The position numbers and the translations under genes were made by a program. Of a DNA stretch of 64,000 nt, positions 17,728 to 25,686 are shown piece by piece. The stretch lies in assembly GCF_001028175.1 (NCBI RefSeq), contig NZ_AEJF01000075.1, positions 62,001-126,000 on the forward strand. The letters are read 5' to 3'. This DNA is from Caballeronia mineralivorans PML1(12) (GTDB taxonomy: Bacteria > Pseudomonadota > Gammaproteobacteria > Burkholderiales > Burkholderiaceae). A model generated the notes under the pieces. The model had not been told where the DNA came from. It searched no databases and was given only the letters and a program-made list of their open reading frames with translations. Every line of letters starts with the position of its first letter. Within the stretch, counting starts at the first letter, position 1.

Positions 17728-18640
17728 GGTTGAGCTCCCCGGTCAGCACTATCCCGTGTTCATTCATGATCCGCCGAGCCGTCATTGCCTGAGCCCGCAA
17801 GACGGGCCAGTCGGGAAGGTTGCTATCCCATTCGATCAGCGTTGGTCTCGGTCCAATGCGCGATACGACATCCCTGTAAAGCATCCAGACAGAATCGGAG
17901 ATGACGCGGTCGTGGCTGTCTATGAGCAGCAGTTCGTTCTCGTCGTCGAGTTGCTCGCTATGGCCGGCGAGGTGTATCTCCCCCACGTGTTCAAGTGGGA
18001 AATCGGCGAGGTACGCTGAGGCCGAAAAACCGTGATTGTTCGCCGATACAAAAACGTTATTGACGTCCAATAGCAGTCCGCAGCCGGTGCGTTGCGAGAC
18101 CTCGCGGATGAAGTCGGTTTCGCTCATTGTCGAGGAAGCGAAAGCAACGTAGGTCGACGGATTCTCAAGGAGAATGGGACGTCTTATCGCTTCCTGCACC
18201 TGGTCGATGTGCGCGCACACCTTATCGAGCGTGTCTTTCGTGTACGGCAAAGGCAGGAGGTCGTTGAAGAATGTTCCGCCGTGTGAGGACCATGCGAGGT
18301 GCTCGGACACAAGCATGGGCTCATAGCAAGCGACCAGGTCGCGAAAGCGCGCGAGATGGGTTAGATCGAGTGCTTCCGGTCCGCCGATCGACATACACAC
18401 GCCGTGAATGGAAAGCGGATAGTCCTCACGAATGGCCGAAAGCACCCGATGTGGCGGACCGCCAGCGCCCATGCAGTTTTCTGCATGAACCTCGAAGAAT
18501 CCGTCCTTCAGGCCGTCGGCGAGAATCGCGGACAGGTGTTCATGCTTGAAACTCGTTCCGACAATCGCCTGAGCGCCGGGCTTCATTTGAAAGGGGCGGT
18601 CTGGTTCGCCAACTGCCGTTGTGCTGGTGGAATCGTCCAT
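17717..18640 (-). CDS. bufB: BufB, DUF692 multinuclear iron enzyme for bufferin modification
   Basis: A 307-residue TIM-barrel enzyme of the DUF692/MbnB family. The putative metal ligands are all visible in order: VHAENC, LSIHGV, VSEHLAW, LLENPS, LLDVNNV, IHLAGH and LIEWDS. MbnB-type enzymes use an iron cluster to convert cysteines of a precursor peptide to oxazolone or thiooxazole groups. The substrate here should be the BufA1 peptide encoded immediately upstream (31-base gap). Confidence 0.9.
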   Translation of the reverse strand: MDDSTSTTAVGEPDRPFQMKPGAQAIVGTSFKHEHLSAILADGLKDGFFEVHAENCMGAGGPPHRVLSAIREDYPLSIHGVCMSIGGPEALDLTHLARFRDLVACYEPMLVSEHLAWSSHGGTFFNDLLPLPYTKDTLDKVCAHIDQVQEAIRRPILLENPSTYVAFASSTMSETDFIREVSQRTGCGLLLDVNNVFVSANNHGFSASAYLADFPLEHVGEIHLAGHSEQLDDENELLLIDSHDRVISDSVWMLYRDVVSRIGPRPTLIEWDSNLPDWPVLRAQAMTARRIMNEHGIVLTGELNHEV

Positions 18641-18671
18641 GTCCGCCCCGTTCCTTTTGTCGTTCGCCGGA

Positions 18672-18983
18672 TCAGGACTTCAGCGGGGTGAGGGAGCCGT
18701 GGCCGCCACCCGGCACTTCGATACTCGCGCACGTGCCGCCCTGAACGAACTTCCACGAGTTACCCTGGAAATCCGTCGCCGAAGTACCCTGGCACGTAGT
18801 GCCGGGACCGGCGGCGCAGTCGTTTTGTCCCTTCAGGGCGACGCCGTAACACTTCTCCTTGTGCGCGGCGACAGCAGCGGCTCCTTCGGCCGGCGTAAGC
18901 GGTGCTGCGTGGGCAATCGATGCGAGCAAGCTCGCGACAACGCCAGCGAGCAGGGTGGCACTAACAGTGGTTTTTGCAGACAT
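18672..18983 (-). CDS. bufA1: BufA1, bufferin precursor peptide (DUF2282)
   Basis: A 103-residue exported peptide with a long signal sequence ending at SIAHA/APL. The mature part carries the four conserved cysteines of DUF2282 proteins: EKCYGVA, QNDCAAG, GTTCQGT and GGTCASI, with the usual KGQNDC spacing. Bufferins of this group are ribosomally made, modified by BufB/BufC, and bind copper in the periplasm. It is the first gene of the operon and lies 55 bases downstream of the -10 of a SigF-type promoter. The 5' leader holds a small stem, GTACCC/GGGTAC. Confidence 0.9.
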   Translation of the reverse strand: MSAKTTVSATLLAGVVASLLASIAHAAPLTPAEGAAAVAAHKEKCYGVALKGQNDCAAGPGTTCQGTSATDFQGNSWKFVQGGTCASIEVPGGGHGSLTPLKS

Positions 18984-19037
18984 TGAATCTCTCCGGTAGT
19001 TGGGATAGAAGGTACCCGTGATGGGTACGTTATCTAT

Positions 19038-19063
19038 TTCGAGGGGGGCAGCTGTTTGGTTAC
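19038..19063 (-). promoter_or_regulatory. SigF-type ECF promoter for the bufferin operon
   Basis: On the minus strand the sequence is GTAACC (19058-19063), a 16-base spacer, then CGAA (19038-19041). This equals the GTAACC-N16-CGAA promoter reported for Caulobacter SigF, the ECF sigma factor that drives bufferin-type operons. It lies 55 bases before the bufA1 start, a sensible leader length. The match is by eye, but both boxes and the spacer agree exactly. Confidence 0.8.
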
Positions 19064-19197
19064 AGGGGAATCGTTTTTTTTGCTTTCAACCTGCGGAGCG
19101 ATGAAATCAGCCATTTGATTAGGAGATGACATAGATCTGTAACAAGCAGCAGTCGAACCTTCTTCGCGGAAGGTCGCCCGCGCCGACCACGGTATGG

Positions 19198-19320
19198 GAT
19201 GCCGGCATGATGCTGGAGATTGCGGTCGCCACGGCGGAGCAGTCAGATGCGATCGAGCAGGTGAGCCGCGTCGTCGAACACCTAGATCGAACGATCTCAG
19301 TAGACTGCCGCACTCGTTGA
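19198..19320 (+). pseudogene. Chemoreceptor signalling-domain fragment
   Basis: About 40 codons read MLEIAVATAEQSDAIEQVSR and then VVEHLDRTIS before a stop at 19320. This matches the end of the methyl-accepting signalling domain (typically ITAASAEQSRGIEQVNQAVTQMD). There is no start and the preceding sequence is not chemoreceptor-like, so it is a relic of an otherwise lost gene. The rest of 18990-19590 shows nothing else recognisable. Confidence 0.6.
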
Positions 19321-19590
19321 GCGAACGGCGACAGCCGCCGGCTCATTGAGGGGCGAAGCTGCGCGTCTCATGGATTCAGTAAGCGTGTTTCGACTCCCGG
19401 GCGGGCCACCTTTTCGTCTGAGGGCGGTGCCGAGACGTTGCCGCCCGCTATCGGCCCGATGGCGATGGCGGGCACGTGACCGATTGTTTGTGGTTTTGCG
19501 GTGTGCCCCTGAAATATCTGGATAGAGCGGCTTTTCATCAATTACCTGGCTGCCGTTACTCGGCAATAGACCGAGGCCACGAGACCCCTC

Positions 19591-20139
19591 ATGTGGCTTG
19601 CGGCACTGCTGATGTTGTGTGCGGTGTTGTCGTCGTATGCCGCCGGTTCGTGCAGCGCGATGGGTGGTGCGGGTACCGCTGCAGTCGTAGAGCTTTGCAC
19701 CAGTGAAGTTTATTCAAGCTGCCCGCCAGCAGACCACGAGCTGAGCCGGCTGAGAGAGCCGATGAGTGCGACACAGGTGGTGATTCCGTTGGGATTGCAA
19801 GTCACTTACCGGCTGGAAAGACGTTCTGGCGCAGAAAATCTTCGATGCCCACCAGGAGAATCTGGTCGCCGTGCATCAAGGGTGATTGATATATACCCTC
19901 CAATTTTTTTTGAATGGTGAAGAGCTCCGGATGTGGCGAGGTACATTACCCGAGGCGGTCCGGAAGATCAACGCAAAACCGGCTGGCTCCCGTAAGTATC
20001 ACTTTGACTTTGACTTTGACTTCGACACCGGGACCGGGACCGGATGATACGGTGGCGCTAGATGCCACCGTAGCCCCGCGCAATCCGGAGGTTGCCGGGT
20101 CTCTGTATCTGATTGTCACCGAAGATGCCTTGTCTTGCA
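19591..20139 (+). pseudogene. DUF1223 thioredoxin-like secreted protein, decayed
   Basis: An ATG at 19591 opens a signal peptide and AAVVELCTSEVYSSCPPAD, which corresponds to the DUF1223 signature VVELFTSEGCSSCPPAD with the first active-site Cys lost (GC to VY). The homology then shifts frame near 19810 into GWKDVLAQKIFDAHQENLV before a stop. Later pieces appear downstream as VRKINAKPA (around 19955) and, in another frame, DDTVALDATVAPRNPEVAG and SLYLIVTEDALS (about 20040-20139). The gene therefore has at least two frameshifts and an internal deletion. Confidence 0.7.
20002..20044 (+). repeat. Adjacent hexanucleotide microsatellites
   Basis: Four tandem CTTTGA-type units (20002-20025, the last reads CTTCGA) are followed after one base by three ACCGGG-type units (20027-20044, the last ACCGGA). 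Both arrays are in-frame hexamers within the DUF1223 remnant. They probably arose by slippage and may explain the local frame changes. Confidence 0.75.
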
Positions 20140-20169
20140 TGTGCTGCGTCCCTGGCTCGACCCGGTCCC

Positions 20170-21078
20170 CTCGTGGAACGCCGCGCATCGGTGCGCGAGA
20201 ACGCGGACGAGATCCGTCAGGCCCTGATGTTTGAGCCGCGTGGCCACGCTGACATGTACGGCGGTTATCTGACGTCGCCAGTTTCACCGACAGCAGATTT
20301 CGGCGTCATCTTTCTCCATAACGAGGGCTATAGCGATCATTGTGGGCATGGCGTAATTGCATTAGCGACAGCTGCGGTTGAACTTGGATGGGTGCAGCGC
20401 CAGAGTCCGGAAACGCGGGTAGGTATCGACGCGCCATGCGGATTCATTGAGGCATTCGTGAAGTGGGACGGCACGCACGTGAATGGTGTTCGATTTATCA
20501 ATGTGCCGTCGTTCATCTACCAGCGAGACGTCACGGTCGAGACACCGACCTACGGGACGGTGACCGGAGACATCGCATTCGGTGGCGCCTTTTACTTTTA
20601 TACAGACGGTGCACCCCATGGTCTCGCGATTCGAGAGTCGTCGGTCGAGACGCTCAAGCAGTTTGGCGCCGAGGTCAAGCTTGCCGCCAATCTCGCGTAT
20701 CCGGTCCTCCATCCGGACATTCCCGAGATCAATCACATCTATGGGACCATCATTCATGGCGCGCCGAGATCTGATGAGTCGACTCAGGCGAATTGCTGCA
20801 TCTTCGCCGATCGGGAAGTCGACCGTTCGCCTACCGGATCAGGAACCGCGGGCCGCATCGCCCAACTTTACCTTCGTGGCGAAATCGAGCGGGGAGAGGT
20901 ACTCGTCAACGAGTCGATTATCGGGTCTGTGTTTCGCGCTCGTGTGCTGGAAGAAGTGCAGCTTGGCATGTACCCGGCGGTGATCCCGGAGGTCGAAGGC
21001 TCCGCTTACATTTGCGGATTTGCCAACTGGGTCATCGACGAGCGTGATCCGCTCAAATACGGGTTCCTCGTACGTTAA
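20170..21078 (+). pseudogene. Proline racemase-family gene (trans-3-hydroxyproline dehydratase type), N-terminus missing
   Basis: From LVERRASVRENADEI onward the frame matches the proline racemase superfamily: MFEPRGHADMYG, the first catalytic site DHCGHGVIAL, and the second site DRSPTGSGTAGR. The second catalytic Cys is Thr, as in trans-3-hydroxy-L-proline dehydratases. A normal protein starts about 40 residues earlier with an H-x-GEP-type strand, which is absent; the sequence before 20170 belongs to the DUF1223 remnant. A GTG at 20173 could start a 301-residue product, but it would lack part of the substrate-binding lobe. Confidence 0.75.
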
Positions 21079-21220
21079 AACCGTGTATTGGGTGGCCCGA
21101 TCGCGGCGACATAGCAAACAGGAAGAACCCCGCAGCAGATTATGCTGATGATGTGCGGGCGATCAACAGAGATTGCCGATGCGGTGCGCAACATGAGTAA
21201 CGGTTGCTGGGCGTGCCCAA

Positions 21221-21233
21221 TAGACTAGGTCTA
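21221..21233. promoter_or_regulatory. Palindromic candidate operator before the first haloacid dehalogenase gene
   Basis: TAGAC-TAG-GTCTA is a perfect 5-3-5 palindrome, 27 bases before the ATG of the first HAD gene. The size fits an Lrp/AsnC-type site, and an Lrp/AsnC regulator is encoded two genes downstream. The link is inference. Confidence 0.45.
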
Positions 21234-21260
21234 GCTCACCAACCAACAGGAGGAGTTACT

Positions 21261-21986
21261 ATGAAACTGACCGACTTCGATACACTGACTTTCGACTGCT
21301 ACGGCACGCTCATCGACTGGGAAACGGGCATCTTCGAGGGGTTGCGTCCTCTGCTCGAACGCGTCAACCCGCCGCTCGCGCGGGATCAGGTTCTCGAAGC
21401 CCACGCACGTCATGAGTCATCGCAGCAGGCCTACACGCCGGCTAAGCGTTACCAGGAATTGCTTCCGATCGTGTACAAGCGACTGGCCGAGGAATGGCAG
21501 GTGCCTTTCACGCACGAGGAGTGCCTGGCCTACGGCAAGTCCGTACGTAATTGGCCGGCATTCGAGGACTCTGCAGACGCGCTGCAGTATCTGAAGAAGT
21601 ACTACAAGCTGGTCATCCTGTCGAACATCGACAACGACAGCTTCGCGGCCAGCCAAGCGAAGCTCCACGTCGAATTCGACGCGATCATCACCGCCGAGGA
21701 CGTCGGCTCCTATAAGCCGTCGCCGCGAAACTTCGAGTACATGCTGGACAAGCTGGGCGACCGCGGTATCCGGAAGGAGAAGATCCTCCACACCGCGGAA
21801 AGCCTGTTCCACGACCACAAGCCCGCGAACGCGTTCGGGCTTGCATCGTGCTGGATCTATCGCCGCCATTCGCAGACCGGTTTCGGCGCGACGATGAACC
21901 CTGGTGAACAACCCACCATTAACTTCCGCTTCAACAGCATGGCGGAGCTTGCGAAGGCTCACCAGGAAGTGCTGCTGCAGAAGTAG
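21261..21986 (+). CDS. Haloacid dehalogenase type II, HAD superfamily (copy 1)
   Basis: A 241-residue HAD hydrolase. Motif I is LTFDCYGTLIDWE with the nucleophile Asp at residue 10, motif II SNIDND, and motif III SYKPSPRNFEY. This is the layout of L-2-haloacid dehalogenases, which release halide from 2-haloalkanoates, but many such genes act on other small substrates. AGGAG precedes the ATG. The gene directly downstream (22107-22832) encodes a close paralogue of the same length. Confidence 0.85.
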   Translation: MKLTDFDTLTFDCYGTLIDWETGIFEGLRPLLERVNPPLARDQVLEAHARHESSQQAYTPAKRYQELLPIVYKRLAEEWQVPFTHEECLAYGKSVRNWPAFEDSADALQYLKKYYKLVILSNIDNDSFAASQAKLHVEFDAIITAEDVGSYKPSPRNFEYMLDKLGDRGIRKEKILHTAESLFHDHKPANAFGLASCWIYRRHSQTGFGATMNPGEQPTINFRFNSMAELAKAHQEVLLQK

Positions 21987-22002
21987 GCAATCTACGTCAT
22001 TC

Positions 22003-22050
22003 ACCGGCGTTCGTGCCGGTTTGATTCGCCGCGCCGCTACCGGCGCGGCG
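22003..22050. terminator. Two consecutive hairpins between the HAD paralogues
   Basis: ACCGGC/GCCGGT with a 6-base loop at 22003-22020 is followed by a 10-bp perfect GC stem CGCCGCGCCG-CTAC-CGGCGCGGCG at 22027-22050, then TTT. The second hairpin could end or attenuate transcription between the two genes. The T-run is short, so termination may be partial. Confidence 0.5.
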
Positions 22051-22106
22051 TTTCCGAGCGCAGCGCGGTCCGCGCGAGCCGGAACACCCCAGTTAAGGAG
22101 CCCTTC

Positions 22107-22832
22107 ATGCGGCTGACGGATTTCAAGGCCCTGACATTCGACTGTTACGGCACCCTGATCGACTGGGAGTCGGGCATCGTCGCGGGTCTGTCCGCGTTGG
22201 TCTCATCGCTCGACCCGCCATCGACCCGCGACCAGGTGTTGGAAGCGCACGCCCGCCACGAGTCATATCAGCAGAGCGCGACGCCCGACATGCCGTACAA
22301 CCGGCTGCTCGAGGTGGTCTACAAGCGGCTCGCGGAGGAGTGGGGCGTCAGCTACACGCGTGAGCAGGCGGAGGCCTATGGCCGTTCGGTCCGCCATTGG
22401 CCTGCCTTCCCGGATTCGGCAAGTACGCTGCAGTATTTGAAGAAGTACTTCAAGCTGGTCATCATATCGAACGTGGACAACGAGAATTTCACCTACAGCC
22501 GCGCCAAGCTGCATGTACCCTTTGACGTCGTCGTCACGGCTGAGGACGTGGGAAGCTACAAGCCGTCGAGCCGTAATTTTGAATATGCGCTCGACGTGCT
22601 GTCGACGCTCGGCGTGCGTAAGGACGAAATCATGCACGTCGCGGACAGCATGTACCACGATCATGAGCCGGCCAACCGGCTGGACATTCGTTCATGCTGG
22701 ATCCATCGGCGCTTCGAGCAGCGCGGACTCGGCGCGACGATGCGCACATTTGCAGAGCCGTCTGTCGATTTCAAGTTCACCAGCATGGCGCAGTTCGTCA
22801 AGGCGCATCACGAGGAACTTTCCCGCGTTTAG
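22107..22832 (+). CDS. Haloacid dehalogenase type II, HAD superfamily (copy 2)
   Basis: A 241-residue protein, clearly homologous along its whole length to the preceding gene: same motif I (LTFDCYGTLIDWE), SNVDNE and SYKPSSRNFEY. Differences cluster in the cap region (for example TPDMPYNRLLEV against TPAKRYQELLPI), which sets substrate choice in this family. AAGGAG precedes the ATG. A 9-bp hairpin (22818-22840) overlaps its stop codon. Confidence 0.85.
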   Translation: MRLTDFKALTFDCYGTLIDWESGIVAGLSALVSSLDPPSTRDQVLEAHARHESYQQSATPDMPYNRLLEVVYKRLAEEWGVSYTREQAEAYGRSVRHWPAFPDSASTLQYLKKYFKLVIISNVDNENFTYSRAKLHVPFDVVVTAEDVGSYKPSSRNFEYALDVLSTLGVRKDEIMHVADSMYHDHEPANRLDIRSCWIHRRFEQRGLGATMRTFAEPSVDFKFTSMAQFVKAHHEELSRV

Positions 22833-22840
22833 CGGGAAAG
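22818..22840. terminator. Hairpin across the stop codon of the second HAD gene
   Basis: CTTTCCCGC-GTTTA-GCGGGAAAG is a perfect 9-bp stem with a 5-base loop; the TAG stop lies at its centre. There is no following T-run, so it may protect the 3' end or reduce read-through into the regulator gene rather than terminate outright. Confidence 0.5.
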
Positions 22841-22874
22841 CCGGTTCGCCCGCCGTTTTCGAGAATAGAACGAT

Positions 22875-23369
22875 ATGAGCAACCGACCCAAACTCGACCG
22901 GATCGACATCAAGATCCTCGCCGAATTGCAGAGGAGCGGCAACATCACGAACGCGAATCTCGCGGCCGCCGTCGGCCTTTCTGCGAGCCCATGCCTGCAG
23001 CGCGTCAAGCGTCTTGAATCAGCCGGTGTGATCTCGGGATACGGCGCGCACGTGAATGTCGCGAAAGTGACCAGCATCGTGTCGGTGTTCACGGAAATCA
23101 TGCTGCACGATCATCGGCGCGAAGATTTCGTGCGTTTCGAGGCGAACGTGCGGGATTTCGACGAAATTACCGAATGTCACCTGGTGAGCGGTGGGTACGA
23201 CTATCTGCTCAAGTTCGTCGTCAAGGACATTGGTCACTACCAGGAAGTGGTTGAGCGCCTGCTTGACCGCAATCTCGGCATCGAGAAGTATTTCAGTTAC
23301 ATCGTGATCCGTTCGCCGTTCGTCAAGCACGGAGTGCCGCTCGACAAGTTGCTGACAGATAACGACTGA
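22875..23369 (+). CDS. Lrp/AsnC-family transcriptional regulator
   Basis: A 164-residue regulator: the helix-turn-helix is in residues 8-60 (IDIKILAELQRSGNITNANLAA, then LSASPCLQRVKRLE), followed by the RAM/AsnC ligand domain (about 68-150, with ECHLVSGGYDYLLKFV). It is 42 bases downstream of the HAD pair and oriented with it, so it probably responds to an amino or organic acid and controls that pair. Confidence 0.9.
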   Translation: MSNRPKLDRIDIKILAELQRSGNITNANLAAAVGLSASPCLQRVKRLESAGVISGYGAHVNVAKVTSIVSVFTEIMLHDHRREDFVRFEANVRDFDEITECHLVSGGYDYLLKFVVKDIGHYQEVVERLLDRNLGIEKYFSYIVIRSPFVKHGVPLDKLLTDND

Positions 23370-23429
23370 ATCGACGCGCGAGGACCGGCGCGTCGACCCA
23401 TTGTCCATCAATCTGTTCTTCAAGCGAGC

Positions 23430-23640
23430 GTGTTATGTGCGCTTCGAAGTTCAGCGCGCACGTCCGGCTGATAGTGGATGAGTCGATCGAGTTCGCGCAT
23501 CGTCATGGTGATCATCCCGGTAAGCGCCACGATGAACTCCGGCAGTCTGAAGAACCGGCATTCAGCATGGCCCGAAAACGGCTTGGCTACGACATTTGTA
23601 CTTTGCCTAAGTACGACATTACAACTTTGCTCTAATACAA
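23430..23640 (-). mobile_element. Insertion sequence relic (ISNCY-like end)
   Basis: On the minus strand a short frame reads MITMTMRELDRL, the typical N-terminus of ISNCY-type transposases, then turns into unrelated sequence. Upstream of it (23580-23640 on the plus strand) are near-repeats TACGACATTTGTACTTTGC and TACGACATTACAACTTTGC, which look like IS terminal repeats. Only one end of the element is left. Family assignment is from memory of the motif and is tentative. Confidence 0.45.
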
Positions 23641-23724
23641 CTTAAAAGTTGATAATTTATCTTATGTCAAATTAAGATCCAAACCAGTTGCGGAGAGGAA
23701 TATTCTCCACGAGTGATCGCCGAT

Positions 23725-23746
23725 CATGTGGGCTATAATGCACATG
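23725..23746 (+). promoter_or_regulatory. ccdAB promoter with operator palindrome
   Basis: A consensus -10 box TATAAT (23734-23739) lies inside a perfect inverted repeat CATGTG-N10-CACATG (23725-23746); another CACATG follows at 23753. This arrangement suits autorepression by the CcdA-CcdB complex. No good -35 box is visible. GGAGGT at 23758-23763 is the ribosome site of ccdA. Confidence 0.6.
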
Positions 23747-23767
23747 TTTTCACACATGGAGGTGCGC

Positions 23768-24010
23768 ATGGGTAAGGCACTCGAAGTCCGGGCACGCAAG
23801 TCTACGAACGTCACGCTGCCGCCTGAAGTCCTGGATCGGGCCAAGGAGCTCGGGATCAACCTTTCGCGCGCGAGTGAACGTGGCGTGCGCGAGGAAATTC
23901 AGGAGACCGAGGCTCGTCGTTGGGCCGACGACAATGCCGAGTTGGTCGCAGCATACACTGCGATGGTTGAACGCGACGGGCTGCCGCTCTCGAAGTACAG
24001 GACGTTTTAA
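23768..24010 (+). CDS. ccdA: CcdA-family antitoxin
   Basis: An 80-residue protein with an N-terminal ribbon-helix-helix (RARKSTNVTLPPEVLDRAKELG) and a C-terminal tail that would wrap CcdB (EEIQETEARRWADDNAELVAAY). The ATG at 23768 with GGAGGT 4 bases upstream is preferred over earlier in-frame starts. It overlaps the toxin gene by one base (TAATG). Confidence 0.9.
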   Translation: MGKALEVRARKSTNVTLPPEVLDRAKELGINLSRASERGVREEIQETEARRWADDNAELVAAYTAMVERDGLPLSKYRTF

Positions 24011-24330
24011 TGGCGCGTTTTGATCTCTACGCTAATCCCGACGATGAGACTCGGCGACTCGCACCGTATCTGCTCGACGTGCAGAGCACGCATGTCGGAA
24101 TCTTGCCGACGCGCATCGTGATACCTTTGCGACCTACCCCGGATCTCGGCTTCTCAGGCAAACCGTCTGATTTGCTGCCAGTATTCGAGATCAATGGTGC
24201 GAATCACTTCCTCGACACGCCAGCCATGAGTGCTGTTCCCTTGAGCGCGCTTGGCAGGCGCATCGGCTCCTTTGCGGATCACCGCGATGCCATCTTGGCC
24301 GCGCTCGACCGAATTTTCGGCGCCTACTGA
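24010..24330 (+). CDS. ccdB: CcdB-family toxin (gyrase poison)
   Basis: A 106-residue CcdB homologue: MARFDLYANPDDETRRLAPYLLDVQ, then PVFEINGANHFLDTPAMSAVP. CcdB proteins trap DNA gyrase. The C-terminus ends in DRIFGAY rather than the classical WGI that contacts GyrA in the F plasmid toxin, so gyrase as the target is inferred from family. Chromosomal location next to an IS relic suggests acquisition with mobile DNA. Confidence 0.9.
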   Translation: MARFDLYANPDDETRRLAPYLLDVQSTHVGILPTRIVIPLRPTPDLGFSGKPSDLLPVFEINGANHFLDTPAMSAVPLSALGRRIGSFADHRDAILAALDRIFGAY

Positions 24331-24718
24331 CTAAAGGCAACATGGGGTTGGTCTGCTAGGCGGAAACTGCCCAAGGTGCAGAAATCAGCGGCTCTTTTGA
24401 CACTCGACGTTGCGCGCTTGTGTTGATCGCCAACTTCTATAATTCCGTCTATCTCACTGCCTGGCACTGCCTCCCTTTTCGTGATTCGTGCGCCGCTGTG
24501 TTATGTGGCTCATAGACTTGCCAAGCTTTCGTTGAGATTTGCCCTCCGCTCGATGCAGCAGTCATTAATTAGTTCGCATAACTTATTAAAGTTCGGCAAT
24601 TCGCTTTATTCAAAATTACTTTGAATGGCCCGAGCGCAAGCTTTCACTGACGTGGTCGACGATGCCCAAATGACGGCGGCCGACATCTGTCCAGCAAGTC
24701 CTTCTATCTCCCCACTCG
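24331..24718. other. AT-richer intergenic region without a gene
   Basis: 388 bases between ccdB and the LysR gene. No frame shows protein-like sequence. The stretch 24560-24630 (ATTAATTAGTTCGCATAACTTATTAAAG) is strikingly AT-rich for this genome, in keeping with foreign DNA. No tRNA or terminator was recognised. Confidence 0.5.
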
Positions 24719-25645
24719 CTATATACCAAACATTCCTTTCGCGGTAGCGTTAAGATCCTGCACGATCCAATCTATGCACTCTTGCGCTAATCCATCCAAA
24801 GGCCGCCCCGCAAGTGTCTTGACCTGAAGACGGCGCTGCTGCAAGAGCGGGTTGTCGAACGGCAGTGCGATCAACCCGTCGCCTGCCAATCGCTTTGCGA
24901 CCGAGACATAGCCCGAGGGCATGACGGCGCGCGGCACTGTTTGTACGAAACGGTACAACGCGGCCACATACCGGCTACTGACGAAGGGCACGATCTCTAT
25001 CCCTTCGACGTTGCACGCAATATCGAACAGTTGACGGTTCGTCGTACCCGGGTCTTGCAACAGCACCGGGAAGCGGACGATGTCGGCGAGCTGTACGGTC
25101 GTGTGGCTCGCAAGATCATGGTCACGGCGCATCAACGCCATAACCGGGGCCGGTAACGTCAGGCGTACGACCACGCCGGGCTCCGGCTTGAAACTGAATG
25201 ACAGCGCAATCGATACCTCGCCGCTCATCAGCATCTGGCTCGCGACTTCTGACGAGACAACTTCCAGTTCGACGGCCGCATCGGGATGATTCGAGTAAAA
25301 GCCGCCGAGCGACACGGGAAGGAAATCGAACGCAAAACCTTCGGTGCAGGCAATCCTGATGGTCCGCGCGCGCTTGCGTTCGTCACCCTGGATCTCGGCG
25401 ATGACCGACTGTGCGTCGGCGAGACTGCGCTGCGCGTGGCGGGCAAGAAGCCGGCCTGCATGCGACAGCACCATGCCCCGCGCGTGCCGCTCGAAGAGCG
25501 CCACGCCCACATCCCCTTCGAGCTTTGCAATATGCCGGCTTAGCGCGGACACGGTCAGCCCGAGTTTTTCCGTCGACGCCGTCAACGATCCAGACTGCGC
25601 GACCACCGAAAAATAATAGAGCGAAGGCTCGAGCAATTTGCGCAT
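24719..25645 (-). CDS. LysR-family regulator of the adjacent catabolic cluster
   Basis: A 308-residue LysR protein: winged helix-turn-helix in residues 5-62 (YYFSVVAQSGSLTASTEKLGL, then SRHIAKLEGDVGVALFERH) and an effector-binding domain from about 90. It is divergent from the M20 hydrolase operon with a 114-base shared promoter region that contains a motif repeated before the porin gene. It most likely activates the cluster in response to the substrate. Confidence 0.9.
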   Translation of the reverse strand: MRKLLEPSLYYFSVVAQSGSLTASTEKLGLTVSALSRHIAKLEGDVGVALFERHARGMVLSHAGRLLARHAQRSLADAQSVIAEIQGDERKRARTIRIACTEGFAFDFLPVSLGGFYSNHPDAAVELEVVSSEVASQMLMSGEVSIALSFSFKPEPGVVVRLTLPAPVMALMRRDHDLASHTTVQLADIVRFPVLLQDPGTTNRQLFDIACNVEGIEIVPFVSSRYVAALYRFVQTVPRAVMPSGYVSVAKRLAGDGLIALPFDNPLLQQRRLQVKTLAGRPLDGLAQECIDWIVQDLNATAKGMFGI

Positions 25646-25686
25646 ATTCGGACCCGCGGCAAGGTTTGACGAAAACGCAAATGTAC

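Noticed and set aside
20002..20044. Short repeats as a CRISPR array
   Set aside because: Units are 6 bases, contiguous and without spacers: microsatellites.
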